64,000 nt of DNA from the NCBI RefSeq assembly GCF_008933155.1, contig NZ_WBVP01000010.1, forward strand, positions 78,673 to 142,672. The letters are read 5' to 3'. A model generated the notes under the pieces. It searched no databases and had not been told where the DNA came from. It was given only the letters and a program-made list of their open reading frames with translations. The position numbers and the translations under genes were made by a program. The DNA comes from Aliivibrio finisterrensis. GTDB lineage: Bacteria; Pseudomonadota; Gammaproteobacteria; Enterobacterales; Vibrionaceae. Shown in pieces: positions 26,145 through 36,474 of this stretch (position 1 is the first letter of the stretch; every line of letters starts with the position of its first letter).

Positions 26145-27106
26145 ATAAGTGTCAGCTCTGATAACTCATTCATTGGTAACTCACAATTAGGCCAAGGTGT
26201 GTCTAATTGCATTTTAAACAGATCAATCGTATCTAAACCAGGGATCGTCTCTGGTGTTTTCCAGGCTGCCAATCGTGCTAGTTGGGTTAAAGCAAGGCTA
26301 GATTCTAGGCTTGAGCTAATCACGGCCTGCATACCTAACTTATGCGCATTTTCAACAAGGGAAAGACACTTATCAATAGAGCCAACCATGGTTGGTTTAA
26401 TGACAATCGCTTTTACGCCGTCTTGAACCGTAATTTCAAAGCCATCATCACGCACCGTTTCATCCCAAGCAATGGCGATGCCTGTAGCTTGAGAGAATGC
26501 CAAACTCTCTTCTGGCGTATGGCAAGGCTCTTCTAAAAACTCAATACGAGAACGAAATTCTGGATTAACATAATTAGCAAATTGTTCGGCTTTCTTTGGA
26601 GTCCAATTACGGTTAGCGTCAAGGCGTAAAGACAGATCGGGAATAAGCTCTAAGAACATATTTACAACCATGCCATCACGAATCGGTTCATATAAGCCAA
26701 CTTTGATTTTCGCAATTTTTTTGCCACTCATCTCGTTCAGCTTAACGACTAAATCGTCTGGGTCACCTGAGCATAATGGCGCAACTTGATAGTTACCTTC
26801 TTGTGGTAAACCATTCTCTAGCTCTAATAGTGCCATACTAAAACCAAAGGCTACCGATGGGCAATTAGCATCAAGATCCAGCTCTTCATTATTGAGCCAC
26901 GCTTGAGTTAAAGACAATAAATCTTCACGTGCCTGCTCTAACGTCTCTTGGCTAAACTCAGGAAGAGGAGAAATTTCACCTTTACCACAATGTGTTCCAT
27001 CACTTAATTCAATGACCAATCCATCTCGTTGTTGAAGACGTTGTTCACGAAGAATAACTCCACTGTCCATAGGGAGTTGGTATTGATATATCTTGGCTGT
27101 TTTCAT
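26132..27106 (-). CDS. menC: o-succinylbenzoate synthase
   Basis: 324 residues, enolase superfamily; dehydrates SHCHC to o-succinylbenzoate. Catalytic and metal residues are visible: KIKVG (general base Lys), LRLDANRNW, RIEFLEEP and AWDETVRDD (metal acids), and VIKPTMVGS (second Lys). It follows menB after a 77-bp gap that holds a terminator-like hairpin, so menC-menE may be expressed at a lower level than menFDHB. Confidence 0.95.
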   Translation of the reverse strand: MKTAKIYQYQLPMDSGVILREQRLQQRDGLVIELSDGTHCGKGEISPLPEFSQETLEQAREDLLSLTQAWLNNEELDLDANCPSVAFGFSMALLELENGLPQEGNYQVAPLCSGDPDDLVVKLNEMSGKKIAKIKVGLYEPIRDGMVVNMFLELIPDLSLRLDANRNWTPKKAEQFANYVNPEFRSRIEFLEEPCHTPEESLAFSQATGIAIAWDETVRDDGFEITVQDGVKAIVIKPTMVGSIDKCLSLVENAHKLGMQAVISSSLESSLALTQLARLAAWKTPETIPGLDTIDLFKMQLDTPWPNCELPMNELSELTLIWEN

Positions 27107-27129
27107 TTGTTACTCCAACCAATAAAAAG

Positions 27130-27156
27130 AAAAAAGAGACTCATAAAGAGCCTCTA
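27130..27156 (-). terminator. intrinsic terminator-like hairpin between menB and menC
   Basis: On the minus strand: AGAGGCTC-TTTAT-GAGTCTCT then TTTTTTC. All eight stem pairs form if one G-U is allowed, and a T run follows. It lies inside the men gene series, so it may act as an attenuator or partial terminator rather than a full stop. Confidence 0.65.
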
Positions 27157-27183
27157 ATACTTAATTGAATCAGTGATAGGTGC

Positions 27184-28065
27184 TTATGGATTACGAGGGA
27201 ATTTATCGAAATCAGGACGACGTTTTTCATTAAACGCGTTGCGACCTTCTTGACCTTCTTCTGTCATGTAGAACATCATAGTTGCGTTACCCGCCAACTC
27301 TTGAAGACCTGCTTGACCATCACAGTCTGCATTTAATGCCGCTTTTAGGCAACGTAGTGCCATTGGGCTGTGTTGTAATGTTTCACGACACCAACGAACC
27401 GTCTCTTTTTCTAAGTCAGCAACAGGAACAACCGTGTTTACTAGCCCCATATCCAATGCTTCTTGAGCATCGTAGAAACGGCAAAGGAACCAGATTTCAC
27501 GCGCTTTCTTTTGACCAACGATACGAGCCATGTAAGAAGCACCCCATCCACCATCAAAAGAACCCACTTTAGGACCTGTTTGACCAAATTGTGCATTTTC
27601 AGCGGCAATGGTTAAGTCACACATCATATGTAAAACGTGACCACCACCAACAGCGTAGCCTGCTACTGCTGCGATAACTGGTTTTGGACAAGTACGGATC
27701 TGACGTTGGAAATCCAACACATTTAAGTGGTGTGTGCCGCTATCATCACGGTAACCGCCGTAATCGCCACGGATCTTCTGATCACCACCTGAACAGAACG
27801 CATCTTCGCCTAAACCGGTAAGAATGATAACACCCACTTTCTCGTCATAACGAGCATCTGCTAGTGCATCAATCATCTCTTTAACCGTACCAGGGCGGAA
27901 AGCGTTACGTACTTGCGGGCGTGCGATAGTGATTTTCGCAATGCCATCTGCTGATTTATGGTACTGAATGTCTTCGTATTGCGCTGTGCAATCTGTCCAA
28001 TTTACTGGAGCGTAAAGTTCTTCTTCTGAAATGCCAACAGTTCTTGCCATGGGTTTTATTTCCAT
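27184..28065 (-). CDS. menB: 1,4-dihydroxy-2-naphthoyl-CoA synthase
   Basis: 293 residues in the crotonase family, very like E. coli MenB (285 aa). Conserved blocks: [50 protein letters not shown] and [20 protein letters not shown]. It cyclises o-succinylbenzoyl-CoA to the naphthoyl product. The start is uncertain: ATG 28065 overlaps the end of menH, while ATG 28050 gives 288 residues, closer to the family, with GGA about 11 bases ahead. Confidence 0.95.
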   Translation of the reverse strand: MEIKPMARTVGISEEELYAPVNWTDCTAQYEDIQYHKSADGIAKITIARPQVRNAFRPGTVKEMIDALADARYDEKVGVIILTGLGEDAFCSGGDQKIRGDYGGYRDDSGTHHLNVLDFQRQIRTCPKPVIAAVAGYAVGGGHVLHMMCDLTIAAENAQFGQTGPKVGSFDGGWGASYMARIVGQKKAREIWFLCRFYDAQEALDMGLVNTVVPVADLEKETVRWCRETLQHSPMALRCLKAALNADCDGQAGLQELAGNATMMFYMTEEGQEGRNAFNEKRRPDFDKFPRNP

Positions 28066-28850
28066 TGTTGTAAGAATGTATTAAGTACATGTGTAAAGCG
28101 TTCGGGCTGTTCCACATGAGCGTTATGTCCCGCCTGAGCAATGATTTGATATGATAATTGACTTTGCTTAGCCAGGTGTTGAAATTTTTTATCTGCTTCT
28201 CCGCAAATATATAACATGGGGATGGTGCTAAGATGTAAGGCTTCAAGCAAATGCGGTTGCTTAGCCAATGATGTAGTTCTCAACATCATCCCAATTGACT
28301 TACCAAGATTATCACTTCTTTTTACTACTAAATCTTGTCTTTGCTCAGGGTTTAGTGAAGAAAACACCTGTTGTTGATACCAATCGTCTAAAACATCAAC
28401 AATCGGTTGTTGTTCAAATCGCTCAGCCCAAGCGATATCGTTTTTTAGTCGAGCGTGTTTCTCTTCTGCGTTAAGTAATCCAAAATTACCCCCTTCAATA
28501 CATAAACCACGTAAAACAATATTTTCTGGTAATTTAAAGCAGGCATTTAGGTACATGGCAATTCGACCACCTAAAGAGTAACCCACAAAAATAAACTCTT
28601 GATAAGGGCTATTTTCAAGTTGTTCGACTATCAAGCCGCAAGTTTCTTCAAATCCATCGTCTTCTAAAACATGAATTGCGCTGCTCTTACCATGCCCAGG
28701 AAGATCGATTAGTAACGCAGGATAAGTATTTGTGACTTCCTGTGAGATCTTATCCCAATCAGCTATTGTCCCTAATAATCCATGTAAAAAGACCACACAA
28801 GGGCGAGTTGTATTTTCTTTGGGTACACTTAATTTAGAATAAAGTGGCAT
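28056..28850 (-). CDS. menH: SHCHC synthase (MenH), alpha/beta hydrolase
   Basis: 264 residues, alpha/beta-hydrolase fold: oxyanion region VFLHGLLG, nucleophile elbow [10 protein letters not shown] (Ser), an Asp in the cap-following region, and [12 protein letters not shown] with the catalytic His. It removes pyruvate from SEPHCHC to give SHCHC. It overlaps menD by 17 bp and menB by 10 bp, so it is translationally coupled within menFDHB. Confidence 0.93.
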   Translation of the reverse strand: MPLYSKLSVPKENTTRPCVVFLHGLLGTIADWDKISQEVTNTYPALLIDLPGHGKSSAIHVLEDDGFEETCGLIVEQLENSPYQEFIFVGYSLGGRIAMYLNACFKLPENIVLRGLCIEGGNFGLLNAEEKHARLKNDIAWAERFEQQPIVDVLDDWYQQQVFSSLNPEQRQDLVVKRSDNLGKSIGMMLRTTSLAKQPHLLEALHLSTIPMLYICGEADKKFQHLAKQSQLSYQIIAQAGHNAHVEQPERFTHVLNTFLQQWK

Positions 28851-30567
28851 GCTGAATCGTTTGGAGCAACCGCGTTAATTCTTCACCCACTTGGCCAGCT
28901 GGGGTGTTAATTTCGACTAAATGCACCCCAGACTCTAATCCTTCATTAATCATTGATACCGCACAGCTTAGTGTTTCTGGCCTATGATAGGCTAAACCAA
29001 ACATCGCTGCGGCATGACTAAACTCTAATGTATGAGGCATACGGTAATAATCATCTTTTTTCTTTTCATCAACAGGCAATAAATCAAAGATACCACCGCC
29101 ATCATTGTTCATCACAACAAGAACAAATGGAGCTGTTGCTTGCTTTAATAATGCCAATGAATTCAAATCATAAAGTAATGACGTATCGCCAACTAATGCT
29201 AATAACGGCTTTTGATTTTCTTTTTGAACCCCTACTGCTGTAGCAACAAGTCCGTCAATACCTGAAGCACCACGATTGGTATAAGTATGTTGTTGATTAA
29301 GCTCGCCAACCATATCTAACAAACGAACAATTAAACTATTGCCAACAAACCAATCACACGATTCGACCTTTTGGCCTACCGTGAGCGCAAAGCTTAATTC
29401 AGATAAGGTTTCACTGTTGCATGCCATTGAACGAGCTAACGCCAACGCATTAAGGGAGGCCACTTTTAACGACTCGCTCCATAACAATGAAGGAGCATGA
29501 TCAAAATAACAATCACGCTCGACTAAGCTATCAATATGCGCCTGACACCATGACATGATATTGGCACGGTAACGGACATGAGAGTGACTGCTTACATCCA
29601 ATAATTCTGAGTGAGGATCTATCAAATAATAATCGTTCTGATAGTTATCTAACCATCCCGTTAAACGTTTAGACACTAATCGAGCACCAAACTGGAGTAC
29701 GCATTCAACATCAGACAGTAACTCTATACAGCCACTATTTTGCAACCATAAATCGTAGTGCGCCCACTCTGAGTAATAACCCGACTGTGGATCCGCCAAT
29801 ACTGGCCACCCTAACTCTTTCGCTAATTCCGCAGCGGCTTGTGCCTCTTCCAATGAGACTTTACCAATGATGACAATGCCTTTTTTTTGGGCTGTTTTCA
29901 TCCATTGAGGAGAAACGGTCATTATTGAAGAGTAACGAGGTTGTTGAATATAGGCTGAGAAGGCCTCTTTCCATTCTTGAATTGGCGCAAGATACTCTCG
30001 TACAAATGTATTATCTTTCTTGCCATAAAAGGGTTCAGGAAAAGGACAATTAATATGAATAGCGCCACCTTGTTCTTGCTGAATAAAGCAGGCTTGATCC
30101 AATCGACTCAATAGCCATTGTGCGGGAACGTTAATAGTTGGTGATGGCAATTGGAGAGAATGGCAGGCATGTGAAGAAAATATTCCCTGCTGATTAATCG
30201 CTTGGTTTGCACCGCAATTAATCAACTCTACAGGGCGATCTGCCGTAAGTAGGATTAACTTCTCTTTGGTTAATCCGGACTCTACAACTGCAGGCAATAA
30301 GTTTGCTACTGCAGTGCCAGAAGTAACAATTACAGCAACCGCTTCATTTGACGCTTTGGCAATGCCCAGAGCTAAAAATCCTAAGCCTCGCTCATCAAAA
30401 TGCCTATGAATAGATAAATATTGATGTTCTGAAGCGGCAAGCGTTAATGGTGTTGAACGAGATCCTGGAGCAATACAAACATGCTTTACTCCATTTCGAA
30501 CTAACTCTTCAATAATCAACTCAGCCCAAACTTGATTTAGCATTACTTGCTGCTCTGGTTGCATCAT
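28834..30567 (-). CDS. menD: SEPHCHC synthase (MenD)
   Basis: 577 residues from the ATG at 30567, which overlaps the menF stop as ATGA, with GGAG upstream; an ATG at 30543 (MLNQVWAEL) is a shorter option. MenD is a ThDP enzyme that adds 2-oxoglutarate to isochorismate. Visible: HVCIAPGSRSTPLTLAAS near the N-terminus, IVTSGTAVANLLPAVVE, and the C-terminal ThDP/Mg site ALVGDTSLLYDLNSL with NNDGGGIFDLLP. Confidence 0.95.
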   Translation of the reverse strand: MMQPEQQVMLNQVWAELIIEELVRNGVKHVCIAPGSRSTPLTLAASEHQYLSIHRHFDERGLGFLALGIAKASNEAVAVIVTSGTAVANLLPAVVESGLTKEKLILLTADRPVELINCGANQAINQQGIFSSHACHSLQLPSPTINVPAQWLLSRLDQACFIQQEQGGAIHINCPFPEPFYGKKDNTFVREYLAPIQEWKEAFSAYIQQPRYSSIMTVSPQWMKTAQKKGIVIIGKVSLEEAQAAAELAKELGWPVLADPQSGYYSEWAHYDLWLQNSGCIELLSDVECVLQFGARLVSKRLTGWLDNYQNDYYLIDPHSELLDVSSHSHVRYRANIMSWCQAHIDSLVERDCYFDHAPSLLWSESLKVASLNALALARSMACNSETLSELSFALTVGQKVESCDWFVGNSLIVRLLDMVGELNQQHTYTNRGASGIDGLVATAVGVQKENQKPLLALVGDTSLLYDLNSLALLKQATAPFVLVVMNNDGGGIFDLLPVDEKKKDDYYRMPHTLEFSHAAAMFGLAYHRPETLSCAVSMINEGLESGVHLVEINTPAGQVGEELTRLLQTIQHATLF

Positions 30568-31886
30568 GCGACTTGCGACTCCTTGATCTCTGCGCTCACG
30601 GCAGGATCCGATTCTAATAAGGTACATAGGGTTGAGGTTTTCTTATCTAACTCTTCCCATTCACTGCTCGGTTGAGAGCCAGGTACAATCCCTGCCCCTG
30701 CGAATAAATGCAATTTATTTCCCATGACTAATGCGCTACGAATCGCGACACAAAACTCACTGCGTTGTTGGCTTAAAAAACCAACGGCACCACTGTACCA
30801 ACCACGGGCAAACGGTTCGTTATCAATAATGAAATCCAATGCGGACATGCGGGGCAAGCCAGCAATTGCTGCGGTTGGCTGTAAATTGTCCAATAATTGT
30901 GAATCACAACACTCAGCGTTGATCTCTGCAGAAATTGGACGCTTCAAGTGTTGAACTTTACGTAACTTCACTAGTTCTGAGCTTTCCGCTACCGTCATTG
31001 ATAAGCTAAATTTAGATAAGCGATTGATAATATCATCGACCACAAGACGGTTTTCATATTGATTTTTCTTATCCGCAATAAGCCAAGAGGCAAGCTGGTT
31101 ATCCTCTTCTTCATCGTGACCACGACCAATGGTTCCCGCTAAAGCCTCTGTTTTTAAGGCATAACCATTACGAACATATAAGCGCTCTGGTGTAGAGCCG
31201 ATAAAGCAATGTTCGTTATCGAGCGCCATCATAAAATGAAAGCTATGGCTGTTTGCTTTACGGCTTGCTTTTAAAAATTGAGCTGAAGATAAAGTTTGAT
31301 CAAGTGTTAAAGTTGTTTTACGCGCAAGCACTACTTTCGCAAATTGTTTGTTTGAAATTGCCGTCAACGCTTTATTGACCATGTTAGTCCAATCGGATTT
31401 TTCTGGTGTATTAATTCGTTGTGTTACGCGACAATGCAATTCGGAAAGTGATGAAAAATGCTCCACCAGTTTATCCAACGTCGATAGCAAACGTGAATTA
31501 TCGTCAGATAGATTAACCATTATCTGCCAAGATGAGGCTAAACGGCTGATTTCAACTTGTGGTAAAAAGAAAAAAGACGACATACAACGTCGATTACGCT
31601 CAGTACGCCCATCAAAAGAACGCCCCCCCCAGATACGCTGCTTTGGTGCTAATACTTTCTGCGCGGCGCTTGGGTCTATAAATGTCTTAACTTGCCCGAT
31701 AACCGCGACTTCTTCTTGGCCATTACGAGACTGCCAATAAAATTTAGGGAATACGGATTGAGCTTCTAGCCAATCAATCAGTTGATCGCCAATCGACCAA
31801 TCTAATTTAAGACAAATAGTATGACGTGACGTTGCCTGCGTAATTTGATGACGAATCGATTCAATGGCATTTTGAAAAGTGGGCAA
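30564..31886 (-). CDS. menF: isochorismate synthase (MenF)
   Basis: 440 residues of the chorismate-utilising family: KVVLARKTTLTL, IGSTPERLYVRNG, LAGTIGRGHDEEED and the C-terminal FAGAGIVPGSQPSSEWEELD. It isomerises chorismate to isochorismate, the entry step to menaquinone. First gene of the men operon; the 381 bp upstream carries its promoter and that of divergent alaA. Confidence 0.95.
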   Translation of the reverse strand: MPTFQNAIESIRHQITQATSRHTICLKLDWSIGDQLIDWLEAQSVFPKFYWQSRNGQEEVAVIGQVKTFIDPSAAQKVLAPKQRIWGGRSFDGRTERNRRCMSSFFFLPQVEISRLASSWQIMVNLSDDNSRLLSTLDKLVEHFSSLSELHCRVTQRINTPEKSDWTNMVNKALTAISNKQFAKVVLARKTTLTLDQTLSSAQFLKASRKANSHSFHFMMALDNEHCFIGSTPERLYVRNGYALKTEALAGTIGRGHDEEEDNQLASWLIADKKNQYENRLVVDDIINRLSKFSLSMTVAESSELVKLRKVQHLKRPISAEINAECCDSQLLDNLQPTAAIAGLPRMSALDFIIDNEPFARGWYSGAVGFLSQQRSEFCVAIRSALVMGNKLHLFAGAGIVPGSQPSSEWEELDKKTSTLCTLLESDPAVSAEIKESQVA

Positions 31887-32267
31887 ATTAACCTCTCTTG
31901 ATCGTTTTCAGCCATCATGGCAACCGTATTGCGCAAGCGGAATTGCTTGCTATTTCCTTGTATGAACTAGTGATTCTAGCAAAAGGTTTGAAAATAAAAA
32001 ATAATTCACATCAATTGTATGTATAAAAAATAAAACTCTTATCAAATTTTTCTGATTTATGTAAATCTAAAACAATGTAAAATCCCCTTTATTGCCCACA
32101 TATTAATCAACACACACAAAAGCCATAAGAAAAGAGAATACGTCCAATCCCAGTAGGAAATATTGCAGACACAAATTTGGCGTGATTATTTTCTAAAAAT
32201 TGTTTCTCACTCCTATAGAAATAGTGTAATTTGAACCTATAACGTATTTTTTTCATCAGGGTTCACC
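31887..32267. promoter_or_regulatory. divergent intergenic region menF / alaA
   Basis: 381 bp, AT-rich in its right half. I see a short palindrome GATTT-ATGT-AAATC near 32052 but cannot assign it to FNR, ArcA or CRP. alaA has AGGG seven bases before its ATG. No other feature. Confidence 0.4.
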
Positions 32268-33482
32268 ATGCAAAATATTGGAATGTCATCAAAACTTAGC
32301 AGTGTATGCTACGACATCCGCGGTCCAGTTCTTAAACATGCTAAAAGAATGGAAGAGGAAGGCCACAAGATTCTTAAATTAAACATTGGGAATCCCGCCC
32401 CATTTGGTTTTGACGCCCCTGATGAAATCCTAGTTGATGTGATTAAAAACCTACCAACGTCGCAAGGTTACTGTGACTCAAAGGGTATCTACTCTGCTCG
32501 TAAAGCGGTGGTTCAACATTATCAACGTCGTGGTTTATTAGATTTAGATGTAGAAGATGTTTACATTGGTAATGGCGCATCTGAGCTAATCGTAATGGCA
32601 ATGCAAGCGCTATTAAATAATGGCGATGAAATGCTAGTTCCTGCTCCTGATTACCCATTATGGACGGCTGCAGTGTCACTTTCAGGTGGTAAACCTGTGC
32701 ATTACATCTGTGATGAAGGGGCAGATTGGTACCCAGATCTAGACGACATTAAAAAGAAAATCACACCAAACACAAAAGGCATCGTGTTAATTAACCCGAA
32801 TAACCCAACCGGTGCGGTATACAGTCGTGATTTCTTATTACAAGTTGTCGAAATTGCACGTCAAAACAACCTAATCATCTTTGCTGATGAAATTTATGAC
32901 AAAGTACTTTATGACGGTGCGGTTCATACTACATTGGCAACATTAGCGCCTGATATTTTAACGGTAACATTCAACGGCCTATCTAAAGCGTATCGTGTAT
33001 GTGGTTTCCGTGGTGGTTGGATGTTCTTAAACGGTCCAAAAGATCACGCTCAAGGTTATATCGCAGGCCTAGATATGCTTGCTTCGATGCGTTTATGTGC
33101 AAACGTACCTATGCAACATGCAATTCAAACGGCACTAGGTGGTTACCAAAGCATTAATGAACTTCTGCTTCCGGGTGGCCGTTTATTAGAGCAACGTGAT
33201 AAAGCGTATGATTTGATCACTCAGATCCCAGGTGTAAGCTGCGTGAAACCAAAAGGCGCGATGTACCTGTTCCCTAAACTTGATCCTAAGATGTACAAGA
33301 TTAAAGATGATCAGAAGTTTGTGCTGGATTTCTTAATCAAAGAGAAGGTTCTACTTGTTCAAGGCACAGGCTTTAACTGGCCAACGCCTGATCACTTCCG
33401 TATCGTGACATTACCACGAGTTGATGATCTAGAAACCGCGATTGGTCGCCTAGAGCGCTTCTTGCATACTTACAAACAATAG
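32268..33482 (+). CDS. alaA: glutamate-pyruvate aminotransferase AlaA
   Basis: 404 residues, fold-type-I PLP aminotransferase. Near-identical in layout to E. coli AlaA (YfbQ): LKLNIGNPAPFGFDAPDEI, LINPNNPTGAVYS, FADEIYDKVLYDG, and GLSKAYRVCGFRGGWM with the PLP-binding Lys240. Makes alanine from pyruvate and glutamate in the cytosol. Single gene with an intrinsic terminator. Confidence 0.95.
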   Translation: MQNIGMSSKLSSVCYDIRGPVLKHAKRMEEEGHKILKLNIGNPAPFGFDAPDEILVDVIKNLPTSQGYCDSKGIYSARKAVVQHYQRRGLLDLDVEDVYIGNGASELIVMAMQALLNNGDEMLVPAPDYPLWTAAVSLSGGKPVHYICDEGADWYPDLDDIKKKITPNTKGIVLINPNNPTGAVYSRDFLLQVVEIARQNNLIIFADEIYDKVLYDGAVHTTLATLAPDILTVTFNGLSKAYRVCGFRGGWMFLNGPKDHAQGYIAGLDMLASMRLCANVPMQHAIQTALGGYQSINELLLPGGRLLEQRDKAYDLITQIPGVSCVKPKGAMYLFPKLDPKMYKIKDDQKFVLDFLIKEKVLLVQGTGFNWPTPDHFRIVTLPRVDDLETAIGRLERFLHTYKQ

Positions 33483-33503
33483 TCTTTCTGGTTATAAAAA
33501 TTC

Positions 33504-33535
33504 AAAAGCCTGCTCACTTCACTTGTAGGCTTTTT
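33504..33535 (+). terminator. terminator after alaA
   Basis: AAAAGCCTGC, eleven-base loop, GTAGGCTTTTT; one G-T pair at the loop end, T run follows. Confidence 0.88.
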
Positions 33536-33562
33536 ACTATTCGTAGCACTAAATTTTAATGA

Positions 33563-34096
33563 CTAACGCTCACGCACAAAATGGTTCTGATCAATCGCAC
33601 CAAGGAAGGTTTCGCTCTTCACAAACTTAAAGTTTAGCGGCTGCTCTAAATCACCAAATAATGGTGAACCTCCACCTAAAAGTACAGGAATAGTGGTAAT
33701 AATAAGCTCATCAATCAAATCTTCTTTTAAGAAATTTTGGATCGTCACACCACCATCGATATACAGATCTTTAAAACCTTTCGCATGAATATCGTTAAGA
33801 ACTTCTTTTAACTCACCCTTAACTAAAAAGACTTTATCTTCATACCCTTCAGGTACTGATGTCATGGTATTACTCAGAACAAAAACGGGTTTGGAATACG
33901 GCCAATCAACACCAAAACTTAATACCATATCAAGCGTGTTACGCCCCATGACCATCGCATCAATACGATCAAAATGTTCAACAAACCCCATCGAATCTTG
34001 TTCTGGGTTTGGAATGGCATGTAACCAATCAAGGCCTCCATTTTTATCAGCAATATAACCATCTAAACTTGTTGCTATAAATACACTGTTTGACAT
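33563..34096 (-). CDS. dihydrofolate reductase-like (RibD C-terminal) family protein
   Basis: 177 residues with the DHFR-like fold: SVFIATSLDGYIADKNGGLD at the N-terminus, AMVMGRNTLDMV, a KDLYIDGGVTIQNFL nucleotide site and TTIPVLLGGGSPLFG. Typical of the YwjB/YyaP reductases, NADPH-binding proteins of unknown substrate. It lies 48 bp downstream of the AraC regulator on the same strand, so it may be co-transcribed with it. Confidence 0.88.
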   Translation of the reverse strand: MSNSVFIATSLDGYIADKNGGLDWLHAIPNPEQDSMGFVEHFDRIDAMVMGRNTLDMVLSFGVDWPYSKPVFVLSNTMTSVPEGYEDKVFLVKGELKEVLNDIHAKGFKDLYIDGGVTIQNFLKEDLIDELIITTIPVLLGGGSPLFGDLEQPLNFKFVKSETFLGAIDQNHFVRER

Positions 34097-34144
34097 TAAA
34101 AGCTCCGATATATCTAAATTTACTCTATTCTTTGGTAAAAATTA

Positions 34145-35029
34145 TTACGCAATACTGCCCTTAGGCGTCATATTAAAATGACGCTTAAACTCGCGACTAA
34201 ATTGTGAAGTACTGGTATATCCAACTAAATGCGCGGCATCAGTTACTCGTCGCCCTTCTAGTTGAATTAATTCTTTGGCTTTATTCAAGCGTACTTTTTT
34301 TAAATACTGCAATGGGGATTCAAATGTTACTTTACGAAAAGCAGAATGAAAGGCAGAAACACTCATGTTCGCCTCTTCCGCTAAATGTTTCACGGTTAAT
34401 CCATCCGCATAAGATTGATGCATCTTATTCATCGCTTTAGCAACTCGTGCATATTGGCTGTCATGATGAGCCAAATTAAATAAAACGTGCCCTTCAGGAC
34501 CTGTAAGTGCTCGATACACAATTTCTGCAAGTAATGACTCGCCTAGCATTCTTGTATCTAATTCAGAATGCAATGCAATCATTAATCGTTTACAGCTTTC
34601 AAGCATCTCGTCTGCCATTTTAACTGACGTTAAACCAAAACCATCTTGTTGCGACTGTCTACTTGGCTGAAAATCAGCCTCTTCTAATTCATTAACTAAG
34701 CGATGAAGCAACGACGAATCAACATCAATACTGAGCCCTAATAGCGGCTCTCCATTTTCAGGAAATGCTTCACACTCTAATGGCATAGGTACACCAACAA
34801 CCAGATAATCATCAGGTCCATAACTGACAGGCTGATTGCCAATATGTATGTGTTTATGGCCTTTTCCCATCACTATGATGCCTGATTGATAAACAAAAGG
34901 CTGACGCTGGTTACCTTTACTGCTGCGATAAAACCATACACCAGGAATAGCCGTCTCTCTAATCCCTTCAAGATCATTAAAACCATAATGATCAGCATAG
35001 CTTTGCATTAATTCACCAAGAGAGCTCAT
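34145..35029 (-). CDS. AraC-family regulator, YqhC-like
   Basis: 294 residues. An N-terminal cupin-like AraC_N domain (about 20-180; GKGHKHIHIGNQPVSYGPDD) is followed by a C-terminal double helix-turn-helix (HLAEEANMSVSAFHSAFRKV; RRVTDAAHLVGYTSTSQFSR). It is divergent from a yqhD-type alcohol dehydrogenase, exactly as E. coli yqhC is from yqhD. By analogy it is an aldehyde-responsive activator of that gene. Confidence 0.9.
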   Translation of the reverse strand: MSSLGELMQSYADHYGFNDLEGIRETAIPGVWFYRSSKGNQRQPFVYQSGIIVMGKGHKHIHIGNQPVSYGPDDYLVVGVPMPLECEAFPENGEPLLGLSIDVDSSLLHRLVNELEEADFQPSRQSQQDGFGLTSVKMADEMLESCKRLMIALHSELDTRMLGESLLAEIVYRALTGPEGHVLFNLAHHDSQYARVAKAMNKMHQSYADGLTVKHLAEEANMSVSAFHSAFRKVTFESPLQYLKKVRLNKAKELIQLEGRRVTDAAHLVGYTSTSQFSREFKRHFNMTPKGSIA

Positions 35030-35221
35030 CCTATTTCCTTTATCTAATCAAGACCACATCTATAACTTTCTTTTTTGAAAATACATGTAATTGTAGAAAT
35101 AGGCAATAAAAAAGCAGAAATCCACCTTTCTAATGTCACAATTGAATACTAATATGCACTTATTGAAATGATAAGTTCTAGAAAATAGAACATCACCTTT
35201 TGGAAAAAATGAGGTACAGCA

Positions 35222-36370
35222 ATGAAATTCTCTTACGTTAACCCGACACAAATTCATTTTGGCCAAGGTCAAATCGCGGCAATTGCTACATCAATCCCAC
35301 AAGACCAAAAAGTATTAGTCATTTATGGCGGTGGTTCAATTAAAACAAATGGGGTTTATGACCAAGTTGTTACAGCACTGGCTAACCATTCTTGGATCGA
35401 GTTTTCAGGCGTTGAGCCAAACCCAACAGTTGAGACACTAGACAAAGCGGTTGCTATCGTTAAAGCAGAAAACGTAGATTATATTCTTGCTGTTGGTGGC
35501 GGATCTGTTATTGATGGTTCTAAGTACGTTGCTGCTGCAGCGAAATATGACGGTAATGGTTGGGATATCCTAATTGGTCAGCATACCGTGACAGAAGCTG
35601 TGCCACTGGGCGCAATTTTAACGCTACCGGCAACAGGCTCTGAATCTAATTCTGGTGCAGTAATCACTCAAAAATCGACACAAACTAAACTGCCTTTCAT
35701 GGCGGCAGCAGTACAACCTAAATTTGCGGTTCTTGATCCTGATTCAATGAAAACATTACCTGAGCGCCAACTGATTAATGGTCTAGTCGATGCTTGGGTT
35801 CATACCTGTGAGCAATACTTAACAATGCCAACAGGTGCAATGGTTCAAGATGGCTACGCAGAAACGCTGTTACGTAATTTACTAACGCTTGGCGCTCAAT
35901 ACGACAACCGTGACAGCAATGAATGGCGCTCAAACCTAATGTGGACAGCAAACCAAGCTTTAAACGGCCTTATTGGTACTGGTGTTCCTCATGATTGGGC
36001 TACGCACATGATTGGTCACGAACTGACTGCGCTTTATCATGTTGATCACGCTCGTTCTTTATCTATCATTCAGCCATCTTTACTTCGTAACCAAATCGAA
36101 GCAAAACGCGCTAAACTAGAGCAAATGGGTAAAAACGTATTTGGTTTAGAGATGTCAGATGATTTAGCAGAGCGCACTATTGTTGAAATCGAAACCTTCT
36201 ACCATAGCTTAAACTCGCCAACAGAGTTAACGGAACATGGCGATGATAAAGCAACAGCGATTGATGCCATCATCAAGCAACTTGAAGCTCACGGAATGGT
36301 TGCATTAGGTGAACATCAAGCGATTACCCTTGAAGTGTCACGTGAGATTCTAGAAGACGCTGTGAAGTAA
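35222..36370 (+). CDS. yqhD: iron-containing NADPH-dependent alcohol/aldehyde reductase
   Basis: 382 residues, close to E. coli YqhD (387). NADPH site YGGGSIKTNGVYDQV and AVGGGSVIDGSK, LTLPATGSESNSGAVI, metal ligands in NGLVDAWVHTCEQ and HMIGHELTALYHVDHARS. The enzyme reduces short aldehydes such as those from lipid peroxidation. Divergent AraC regulator next door. AGGT upstream of the ATG serves as ribosome site. Confidence 0.93.
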   Translation: MKFSYVNPTQIHFGQGQIAAIATSIPQDQKVLVIYGGGSIKTNGVYDQVVTALANHSWIEFSGVEPNPTVETLDKAVAIVKAENVDYILAVGGGSVIDGSKYVAAAAKYDGNGWDILIGQHTVTEAVPLGAILTLPATGSESNSGAVITQKSTQTKLPFMAAAVQPKFAVLDPDSMKTLPERQLINGLVDAWVHTCEQYLTMPTGAMVQDGYAETLLRNLLTLGAQYDNRDSNEWRSNLMWTANQALNGLIGTGVPHDWATHMIGHELTALYHVDHARSLSIIQPSLLRNQIEAKRAKLEQMGKNVFGLEMSDDLAERTIVEIETFYHSLNSPTELTEHGDDKATAIDAIIKQLEAHGMVALGEHQAITLEVSREILEDAVK

Positions 36371-36401
36371 TATCGCATCTCCATCGTTCTAGATACAAAA
36401 T

Positions 36402-36442
36402 AAAAAGCCGATTTAGCACACTGTAATGCTAAATCGGCTTTT
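36402..36442. terminator. bidirectional terminator after yqhD
   Basis: AAAAGCCGATTTAGCA, loop CACTGTAA, TGCTAAATCGGCTTTT: a 16-bp perfect stem between convergent genes. Confidence 0.93.
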
Positions 36443-36474
36443 CTTATTCTTAATAAATTAAAATAATGAATAGA

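Noticed and set aside
31990..32070. FNR or CRP site for the men operon
   Set aside because: Only partial palindromes (for example GATTT-ATGT-AAATC) are present; none fits the consensus.
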